This document shows, piece after piece, positions 1 to 5,178 of a stretch of DNA of 7,767 nt. A program made the position numbers and the translations under genes. The notes beneath the pieces were generated by a model. That model saw only the letters and a program-made list of their open reading frames with translations. It was not told the origin of the DNA and made no database searches. How positions within the stretch are numbered: the stretch's first letter is position 1; every line of letters starts with the position of its first letter. Source of the DNA: an uncultured Chloroflexota bacterium (GTDB lineage Bacteria > Chloroflexota > Chloroflexia > Chloroflexales > Roseiflexaceae). The stretch lies in assembly GCA_903871975.1 (NCBI GenBank), contig CAIQIY010000396.1:1-7767 (forward strand), in the 5' to 3' direction.

Positions 1-2
1 CG

Positions 3-197
3 CATCGCGTACACGACCGCCGCGACGTGACGTTGGGCGAGGATGCGTCGCTGGCACGTATGGGGCAGGCGCCGCGCGTGGTGGCAACGCTCAACACCAT
101 GGTGTGTAGCCTCACTGCGCGTGCAGGGGCAACACACCTGGCAGCCCTGCAACGCTCGCTTGCCGCCGCTGTCGACCGCTGGCTCTTCCGGCGTTGA
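3..197 (+). CDS. ISAs1-family transposase, C-terminal fragment (5' end outside window)
   Basis: Reading from base 3 gives 64 residues to a TGA at 195-197. The frame contains RRDVTLGEDASLARMGQAP and later RAGATHLAALQRSLA. This matches the C-terminal end of ISAs1-family (DDE) transposases as I recall it: a 'DVTLGEDASR.R.G.AP' block, then a short helical segment of the type 'AG..N.AAA.RR.A'. Such enzymes cut and rejoin the ends of their insertion sequence. The N-terminal part with the first catalytic acidic residues lies outside the window, so I cannot tell an intact element from a remnant. I found no convincing terminal inverted repeat or target duplication between the stop codon and pyrR. The gene points toward the pyr operon, but a separate promoter lies between them. 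The family call is from motif memory only. Confidence 0.7.
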   Translation, partial: HRVHDRRDVTLGEDASLARMGQAPRVVATLNTMVCSLTARAGATHLAALQRSLAAAVDRWLFRR

Positions 198-231
198 CGT
201 CGCATCAGCCCCGGCTATGGCTCTGACATGC

Positions 232-260
232 TTGACGATGCATCGATGACGTGCTACGAT
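232..260 (+). promoter_or_regulatory. Putative sigma70-type promoter of the pyr operon
   Basis: A TTGACG -35 box (232-237) is separated by 17 bases from a TACGAT -10 box (255-260). TGC directly before the -10 box makes an extended -10 (TGn). Transcription would start near 267, leaving a leader of about 118 nt before the pyrR start codon. A perfect 10-base palindrome, CGATGCATCG (236-245), overlaps the -35 edge and spacer, but nothing shows it is an operator. Box sequences and spacing are seen; function is inferred. Confidence 0.6.
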
Positions 261-325
261 TTCTGCGGCGCCCCCGTCGTCGCCCCGTTCCGAGATGTCA
301 CGCGAATGCCGTCGTGCCCAGCCCC

Positions 326-370
326 TCACACGTTCCCCGCCTATATAGTCGCGGTGGGGCGTTTGTGTGA
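326..370 (+). promoter_or_regulatory. Leader hairpin immediately upstream of the pyrR ribosome binding site
   Basis: TCACAC (326-331) is complementary to GTGTGA (365-370), and CCCCGCC (335-341) pairs with GGTGGGG (353-359) using one G-T pair. The apical loop is 11 nt. The internal loop is 3 nt on one side and 5 nt on the other. The structure ends three bases before the AAGGAG of pyrR. No T-run follows, so it is not a classic intrinsic terminator. Position in the leader of a PyrR-encoding operon suggests translational control. I could not match the hairpin itself to the canonical PyrR-binding loop. Confidence 0.45.
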
Positions 371-374
371 CCAG

Positions 375-380
375 AAGGAG
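375..380 (+). promoter_or_regulatory. Ribosome binding site of pyrR (AAGGAG)
   Basis: AAGGAG lies 4 bases before the ATG at 385. It decides the start: the in-frame GTG at 367 is upstream of this site and would place it inside the gene. The site is flanked by GTG (367-369) and CAC (382-384), with CC and GG inside, so a small local stem could occlude it. Confidence 0.7.
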
Positions 381-384
381 CCAC

Positions 385-927
385 ATGCACACCAGACAGC
401 TGCTCGACCGCGAGGATATCCGCCGTGCGGTCACCCGCATCGCGCATCAGATCGTTGAGCGCAACGCTGGTGTCACCGGGTTGGTGCTGGTCGGCATCCG
501 GCGGCGCGGCTTGCCACTCGCACACCGGATCGCAGCCGCGCTGCTGGACATCGAACGGCACAGCGTTCCGGTTGGTGTCCTCGACATCACGCTGTATCGC
601 GACGATCTGGGTCTGCGTGGGCCGGCACCGATCGTGCATGCCACCAGCATTCCAGTCGACATCACGGACCGAACGGTGATTCTGGTCGATGACGTACTCT
701 ACACCGGGCGCACCACACGCGCCGCGCTCGACGCGCTGAGCGACATCGGTCGGCCGGCACGCGTCCAGCTGGCCGTGCTGATCGACCGTGGACATCGCGA
801 GCTACCGATCCATGCCGACTACATCGGTCGCGTCATTCCAACTGCCCGTGACGAGCGGATCGAGACACTGCTGGTCGAGATCGATCACGCCGAAGATCGG
901 GTGGTTCTTGTCCGTAGTGAGGCGTGA
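385..927 (+). CDS. pyrR: PyrR: pyrimidine operon regulator / uracil phosphoribosyltransferase
   Basis: The protein is 180 aa, the usual PyrR length. Family knowledge: PyrR binds pyr mRNA leaders in response to UMP/UTP to attenuate or block translation of biosynthetic genes, and many members also convert uracil plus PRPP to UMP. The N terminus (DREDIRRAVTRIAHQIVERN, residues 8-27) is typical. LVLVGIRRRGLPLAHRIA (33-50) forms the first phosphoribosyltransferase strand-loop. YRDDL (71-75) is a conserved PyrR block. VILVDDVLYTGRT (98-110) is the PRPP-binding signature with its two acidic residues. LIDRGHRELPI (132-142) is also characteristic. The ATG at 385 is preferred because AAGGAG precedes it and the family start matches. 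It is first in the operon, and its stop lies one base before the pyrB ATG. All key residues appear present, so it should be functional. The cytoplasmic location is inferred. Confidence 0.95.
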   Translation: MHTRQLLDREDIRRAVTRIAHQIVERNAGVTGLVLVGIRRRGLPLAHRIAAALLDIERHSVPVGVLDITLYRDDLGLRGPAPIVHATSIPVDITDRTVILVDDVLYTGRTTRAALDALSDIGRPARVQLAVLIDRGHRELPIHADYIGRVIPTARDERIETLLVEIDHAEDRVVLVRSEA

Positions 928-928
928 G

Positions 929-1879
929 ATGGGCGAACCAGCCATTGTTCCCGGCGGACGCCGTCATGTGCTCGATCTCGATGATTTCGCAGCAGAGGAG
1001 ATCAGTGCCGTCCTTGAGACAGCGCGCAGCATGCAGGAGGTGCTTGGCCGACGGATCAAGCAAGTGCCGGCATTGCGCGGCCGGACGGTCGTCAACATGT
1101 TCTTCGAAGACAGCACGCGCACTCGGATCTCGTTTGAGGTCGCCGCACGCGCCTTGTCTGCTGCGATTGTCAATTTCAGCGCACGCGGCAGCAGCGTCGA
1201 AAAGGGCGAGTCGTTGCTCGATACCGTGCGCACCATCGAGGCACTCGGCGCCGATGTGATCGTCATTCGTCATGCCGAGGCAGGTGTACCGCAACTCGTC
1301 GCACACGCGTTCGGTGGCTCGGTCATCAACGCTGGCGACGGTCGTCATGCGCACCCGTCGCAGGCGCTGCTCGATCTGTACACGATTCATGCCCGGTTCG
1401 GGTCGATCGCTGGGCTGCGCGTCGTCATCGTCGGCGACGTCGTGCACAGTCGGGTCGTACGCTCCGGATTGTGGGGATTGACGACGATGGGTGCGCGGGT
1501 AACCCTGGTCGCACCGACTACGCTGCTCGGTCCCGCGGCGTACTGGCATGCGACATGGCCCGAGGTGACGGTGACGACCGACCTCGATCGAGCCATCGAC
1601 GGTGCCGACGTCGTCATGGCACTGCGACTCCAGCAAGAGCGGCAGGATGCCGGGTTGTTGCCATCGCTCGGTGAGTATCGTCGTCGCTATGCAATCACTG
1701 CCGAACGACTCGCCCGCGCTGCACCACACGCGATCGTGATGCACCCCGGGCCGATGAATGCCGGTGTCGAGATCACGCCTGAGGTTGCGACCGCCCCGCA
1801 GTCAGTGATCGAAGCACAGGTTGGCAATGGCGTGGCCGTACGCATGGCATTGCTGTATCACCTGGCGGGGGAATCATGA
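929..1879 (+). CDS. pyrB: PyrB: aspartate carbamoyltransferase catalytic subunit
   Basis: The protein is 316 aa, normal for a bacterial ATCase catalytic chain. It joins carbamoyl phosphate and aspartate to give N-carbamoyl-L-aspartate, the committed step of pyrimidine synthesis. Visible motifs in order: the carbamoyl-phosphate loop DSTRTR (61-66); the mobile loop SSVEKGES (88-95) with the catalytic Lys92; RHAEAG (114-119); HPSQALLD (142-149); VIVGDVVHSRVVRS (167-180); the aspartate-binding segment RLQQER (233-238); and HPGPMN (272-277). No catalytic residue looks missing. The ATG at 929 follows GTGAGG (917-922) at 6 bases and one base after the pyrR stop, so translation is probably coupled. 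The reading frame stays open upstream to 788, but that extension lies inside pyrR and adds non-family sequence. No pyrI regulatory chain is seen. The degenerate PyrC-like protein downstream is a candidate structural partner. Confidence 0.96.
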   Translation: MGEPAIVPGGRRHVLDLDDFAAEEISAVLETARSMQEVLGRRIKQVPALRGRTVVNMFFEDSTRTRISFEVAARALSAAIVNFSARGSSVEKGESLLDTVRTIEALGADVIVIRHAEAGVPQLVAHAFGGSVINAGDGRHAHPSQALLDLYTIHARFGSIAGLRVVIVGDVVHSRVVRSGLWGLTTMGARVTLVAPTTLLGPAAYWHATWPEVTVTTDLDRAIDGADVVMALRLQQERQDAGLLPSLGEYRRRYAITAERLARAAPHAIVMHPGPMNAGVEITPEVATAPQSVIEAQVGNGVAVRMALLYHLAGES

Positions 1880-3243
1880 GCGCAACGCCGCATCGTCTGG
1901 TGCTCACCGGCGGAATGTTGTTTGATGTGGCGCGGGACAGCCGACACGAGGGACATCTGCTGATCGAAGGTGGGCGGATCGCCGCATGGCTGGATGATGC
2001 GGGGTTGGCACGTCTCGACGCGGTACCGCGCGTCGATGTTGCCGGCTGCCTCATGGCACCCGGGTTGATCGATCTGCACACGCACCTGGGCGAGCCGGGC
2101 GACGATGACGCCGAGACGATCGTCAGCGTGACGCGGGCCGCGGCAGCCGGTGGTTTTACCACGATCTGCGCCATGCCAGACACCCAGCCGGTGACCGATA
2201 CGCCCGCAGCCATTGAGTATGTTCGCCGCATCGCGGCCCGCGACGGTGCCGTCCGGATCGAACCACTCGGTGCACTCACGATGGGTGGTGCGGGGACACA
2301 CCTCAGCGAACTGGCTGCCCTGGCCGAAGCCGGCTGTGTGGCATTCAGCGATGGTGATCGGCCACTGGGTGATCCGGCGATGTTGCGTAACGCGCTGCGA
2401 TACGCATCGATGCTCGATCGACCGGTGTGCTTGACGGCGTTGGAACCACGATTGATGCGTGGCTGGGCGATGCATGAAGGGGCGGTCGCGCATCGTCTCG
2501 GGCTGCCCGGTGCACCGGATTGTGCCGAAGAAATCGCCGTCGCGCGTGATCTGGCGCTGGCTGCCCACACGGGTGCCCGTGTCCAGCTGGGCATCATCAC
2601 GACTGCTCGCGGCGTCGCGCTGCTGCGGGCAGCGCGCGAGCGTGGCGTACCGTTCAGCGCCGCGACAACACCGCATCATGCGCTGCTGGACGACCGCTGG
2701 GTCCTCGGCTGGTTGGGCACGCGACCGACGGAGGGATTGGATCCGACACGGCTGCCGCCATACGATGCGGCGACCCGCATCACGCCACCGTTGCGCACAC
2801 CCGATGATGCTGCCGCGGTCGTCGCGGCGCTCGCCGATGGCACCATCGATCTTCTGGTGAGCGATCACACGCCGCGGACCAGTGCTGCCGTCGAACGGGA
2901 GTATCGCCTCGTTCCACCGGGTATCACCAGCCTCGAAACCAGCCTGGCCACTGCACTGGCGCTCGTCCACGCCGGTCGAATCTCGCTGGCCACGCTGCTG
3001 CGATGCTTCATCGATGCTCCGGCACGGCTGCTCGGGCGCCCGGTACCACGGCTGCAGCCCGGCGAGCCAGCCGACCTGGTGGCGATCGATCTCGCGCATG
3101 ATTGGCAGGTGGATCCGCAGCGCTTTCACTCGCGTGGTCGTACGTCGCCGCTCGCCAGCCAATCGCTGCGGGGGCAGATCGCACTCACGATGTGTGCGGG
3201 CCGAATTGTCCACGATGATGGACGTCGACCGGTGGTTGGTTGA
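1876..3243 (+). CDS. pyrC: Dihydroorotase-like protein (PyrC/PyrC'), probably catalytically inactive
   Basis: The 455 aa protein has the amidohydrolase layout of class I dihydroorotases (carbamoyl aspartate to dihydroorotate): an N-terminal beta segment, APGLIDLHTHLGEPG (61-75), AAAAGGFTT (88-96), VAFSDG (155-160), PHHALL (266-271), ITPPLR (302-307), SDHTPR (329-334) and a C-terminal GEPADLVAIDL (396-406). His68 and His70 of the HxH pair and Asp330 are kept. However, the Arg after HxH is Gly72, MPNT reads MPDT (Asp102), the ligand His of the 'HCED' block aligns with Thr187, and the ligand His of the 'HIAHVST' block aligns with Ile240. The NPP Asn and the last His of TDHAPH are also changed (Thr303, Arg334). 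Known inactive PyrC' proteins, for example in Pseudomonas, serve as structural partners of ATCase, and overlap with pyrB by four bases (ATGA) fits that role. Family membership is firm; inactivity is inferred. Another cyclic amidohydrolase activity is less likely. Confidence 0.85.
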   Translation: MSATPHRLVLTGGMLFDVARDSRHEGHLLIEGGRIAAWLDDAGLARLDAVPRVDVAGCLMAPGLIDLHTHLGEPGDDDAETIVSVTRAAAAGGFTTICAMPDTQPVTDTPAAIEYVRRIAARDGAVRIEPLGALTMGGAGTHLSELAALAEAGCVAFSDGDRPLGDPAMLRNALRYASMLDRPVCLTALEPRLMRGWAMHEGAVAHRLGLPGAPDCAEEIAVARDLALAAHTGARVQLGIITTARGVALLRAARERGVPFSAATTPHHALLDDRWVLGWLGTRPTEGLDPTRLPPYDAATRITPPLRTPDDAAAVVAALADGTIDLLVSDHTPRTSAAVEREYRLVPPGITSLETSLATALALVHAGRISLATLLRCFIDAPARLLGRPVPRLQPGEPADLVAIDLAHDWQVDPQRFHSRGRTSPLASQSLRGQIALTMCAGRIVHDDGRRPVVG

Positions 3244-4001
3244 TGGCGCGCTCGCTGACGCTCACGGTCGTCGAGGCGCGCTCACTCCCCGATGCACGGT
3301 GCTGGCTGGTCGTCGCCGAACCATCGCTGGCGCGCGACATGCGGCCGGGGCAATACGTGCTGCTGCGCTGTGATGAGCCTGATGACTGGTCGCGCCCCCT
3401 GCCGCGTGCGCTGTTTATGGCTGCCACCCAGCCATTGCTGGGCCAGCTTGCGTTGGTCTTCGACATCGATGACGCGGGCTTGGCGTGGCTGGCGCGCCGT
3501 CGCCCCGGCACGACCATCACGGCGTATGGGCCGCTCGGTCGTGCGGTGCTGCCGACGAGCGGACGGCTGGCATTGCTGGTCGATGAACCCCGCTTGCTGG
3601 CGCCAATGCTGGCGTTGGCCCACGCACGGGTGAGTCGGGACGCCGTCACGCTCGTGCTCGTCGATATCAACCTGCCGGGCTTTGTGCTGCCTGCCGATGT
3701 CGAGGTGCAACAGCATGCCGGGAGTCTGGCGCACTGCTTCGCCGACCAGGCGTGGAGTGATACGGTGCTGCGCTGGGCCGATGGCATTGTGCTGGCCACA
3801 CGCAATGACGTCGGCGCCCAGGCCGGTGCCGCCATCCAGCGCGCCCGGCTGCGCTGGAGCCGTGGCTTTGCGTTGTGGCTCCTCGACCGGCCACTGGTCT
3901 GTGGCAGCGGCGCCTGCGGCGTGTGTCGTACTCAGACGCGCCGCGGGTCACATCTGCCGTGTGTCGCAGGAATCGGCATCGATCTCAAGGAGCTGACATG
4001 A
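3243..4001 (+). CDS. pyrK: PyrK-like iron-sulfur flavoprotein subunit (dihydroorotate dehydrogenase electron transfer type), atypical
   Basis: The 252 aa protein resembles PyrK, which in class 1B dihydroorotate dehydrogenases carries FAD and a [2Fe-2S] cluster and passes electrons to NAD+. Seen here: MRPGQYVLLR (33-42), RPLPRALF (51-58) at the flavin-binding arginine position, AYGPLGRAV (94-102), and a C-terminal cluster motif with Cys220, Cys225, Cys228 and Cys240 (CX4CX2CX11C). The glycine-rich loop that normally follows the GPLG segment (GGG.G..P type) is replaced by VDEPRLLAP (113-121), so pyridine nucleotide binding looks doubtful. As I recall it, the last cysteine spacer is longer in Lactococcus PyrK. 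The ATG at 3243 overlaps the pyrC stop by one base (TGATG); a weak GGTGG precedes it. It overlaps pyrD by ATGA. Its neighbour is a class 2 PyrD, which does not usually use PyrK. It could instead be a repurposed ferredoxin-reductase-like electron carrier. Confidence 0.78.
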   Translation: MARSLTLTVVEARSLPDARCWLVVAEPSLARDMRPGQYVLLRCDEPDDWSRPLPRALFMAATQPLLGQLALVFDIDDAGLAWLARRRPGTTITAYGPLGRAVLPTSGRLALLVDEPRLLAPMLALAHARVSRDAVTLVLVDINLPGFVLPADVEVQQHAGSLAHCFADQAWSDTVLRWADGIVLATRNDVGAQAGAAIQRARLRWSRGFALWLLDRPLVCGSGACGVCRTQTRRGSHLPCVAGIGIDLKELT

Positions 4002-5104
4002 TCGCGCCGCTCGATACACTCTACCGTCTCATTCAGCCGATGATGTTTCGTGTCGATGCCGAACGTGCCCATGATCTGGTCGGTACAGTGCTCGCCGCCT
4101 GCCCGCCCGCATGGCTACGCTGGTTGACTGGCGCCGGCATCGTCCCTGATCCGGTGCTGTCGATCGAGGTCGCCGGGCTCGCCTTCTCGCATCCCTTTGG
4201 CATCGCCGCCGGATTCGACAAACAGGCACGCCTGATCCATGCCTGTGGTGCACTCGGCGTCAGTCATGTCGAGATTGGCACCGTCACGCCGCGTGCCCAG
4301 CCAGGCAATCCACGGCCGCGCATGTTTCGCATTCCACGCGATCATGCGGTGATCAATCGGTTGGGGTTCAATAGCGTTGGCGCAGCTGTCGTGGCTGGTA
4401 CACTCCATCGTGCACGCCATCGCCAGACACTGCAACTCCCGCGCATCGGGGTCAATATCGGCAAGAATCGAGACACGCCGCTCGAGCGGGCCTGTGACGA
4501 CTACCTGATCGCATTTGATGCCCTGGCCAGCGATGCCGACTACATTGCCGTGAACATCTCGTCGCCGAATACTCCCGGCTTGCGCCAGCTCCACGAACGT
4601 GCGGCGCTGCGTACGCTGCTCGATGCCCTCATCGAGCGACGACGCCACCTGCCACGACATGTGCCGCTGTTCCTCAAAGTCTCACCCGATGAGCGCGATG
4701 CCCAGTTGCGCCAAGTGGTCGACGTGGCGCTCGACAGCGGCATCGATGGGTTGATTGCGACGAACACCACCCTGGCGCGTGATGGCCTGAGTGTCCCGGT
4801 GAATCATGCCGGCGGGCTGAGCGGTCGGCCCTTGCGTGCGCGGGCACGCCGCACGATTGCTGTGCTGGCGACGATGACGGAAGGTCGGGTGCCGATCATC
4901 GGTGTCGGTGGAGTCGATGATGCTGCATCGGCGTATGCACATATTCGTGCCGGTGCACATCTGGTGCAATGCTATACCGGGCTGATTTATCAGGGGCCGG
5001 GATTGCCCACACGGCTGGTCCGTGACCTGGCTGGCCTGCTGCGCGCCGATGGCTTCAGCACACTGCGCGAGGCGATCGGCGTCGATCGCGAACGATGGTC
5101 CTGA
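3998..5104 (+). CDS. pyrD: PyrD: dihydroorotate dehydrogenase, class 2 (quinone type)
   Basis: The 368 aa FMN enzyme oxidises dihydroorotate to orotate. Class 2 features: an N-terminal extension starting LYRLIQPMMFRVDAERAHDL (8-27), which in this class forms the helical membrane and quinone-access domain; FGIAAGFDK (67-75); EIGTVTPRAQPGNPRPRMFR (92-111); NRLGFNS (120-126); NISSPNTPGLR (186-196), where Ser189 aligns with the catalytic Ser175 of E. coli PyrD; FLKVSPD (225-231) with Lys227; ATNTT (254-258); and IIGVGGV (300-306) for the FMN phosphate. Class 1 enzymes have Cys at the catalytic position, so this is not 1B. The start at 3998 follows AAGGAG (3987-3992) at 5 bases and matches family N termini; the frame is open further upstream, but that part lies within pyrK. 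It is expected at the inner face of the membrane, passing electrons to quinone. It is the last gene of the operon; no T-tailed hairpin follows. Confidence 0.96.
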   Translation: MIAPLDTLYRLIQPMMFRVDAERAHDLVGTVLAACPPAWLRWLTGAGIVPDPVLSIEVAGLAFSHPFGIAAGFDKQARLIHACGALGVSHVEIGTVTPRAQPGNPRPRMFRIPRDHAVINRLGFNSVGAAVVAGTLHRARHRQTLQLPRIGVNIGKNRDTPLERACDDYLIAFDALASDADYIAVNISSPNTPGLRQLHERAALRTLLDALIERRRHLPRHVPLFLKVSPDERDAQLRQVVDVALDSGIDGLIATNTTLARDGLSVPVNHAGGLSGRPLRARARRTIAVLATMTEGRVPIIGVGGVDDAASAYAHIRAGAHLVQCYTGLIYQGPGLPTRLVRDLAGLLRADGFSTLREAIGVDRERWS

Positions 5105-5108
5105 CAGT

Positions 5109-5138
5109 TTGACAGAATGCCCATGCGGTCGATAGAAT
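5109..5138 (+). promoter_or_regulatory. Putative strong sigma70-type promoter for the beta-helix gene pair
   Basis: A perfect TTGACA (5109-5114) and a TAGAAT (5133-5138) are 18 bases apart. Transcription would start near 5145, about 34 nt before the ATG at 5179. The -35 box begins five bases after the pyrD stop. The boxes sit within near-identical nonamers GACAGAATG (5111-5119) and GATAGAATG (5131-5139), 20 bases apart. Box match is seen; activity is inferred. Confidence 0.65.
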
Positions 5139-5178
5139 GACCACAACGATGTCTGCCTCCAATTCGTGAGGTGCCGCG

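Noticed and set aside
198..330. Terminal inverted repeat of the ISAs1 element
   Set aside because: I looked for the CAGGG-type end expected for the family; GCCCAGCCCC near 316 is only a loose resemblance and the left end is outside the window.
367..384. Upstream GTG start for pyrR
   Set aside because: It would place AAGGAG inside the gene and add six residues before the usual PyrR N terminus.
228..458. Small plus-strand frame across the pyrR promoter and leader
   Set aside because: There is no ribosome binding site, it overlaps the start of pyrR in another frame, and its composition is not protein-like.
788..928. N-terminal extension of pyrB
   Set aside because: It lies entirely within pyrR in another frame and has no ATCase similarity; the ATG at 929 has a ribosome binding site and the expected length.
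1858..3213. Long open frame on the minus strand opposite the pyrC-like gene
   Set aside because: The translation is rich in Arg/Gln/Cys with no recognisable domain. The plus strand encodes a clear family member; GC-rich codon bias leaves the antisense frame open.
3875..3997. N-terminal extension of pyrD
   Set aside because: It overlaps the iron-sulfur end of the PyrK-like gene and is read out of its frame; the ATG at 3998 has AAGGAG and a class 2 N terminus.
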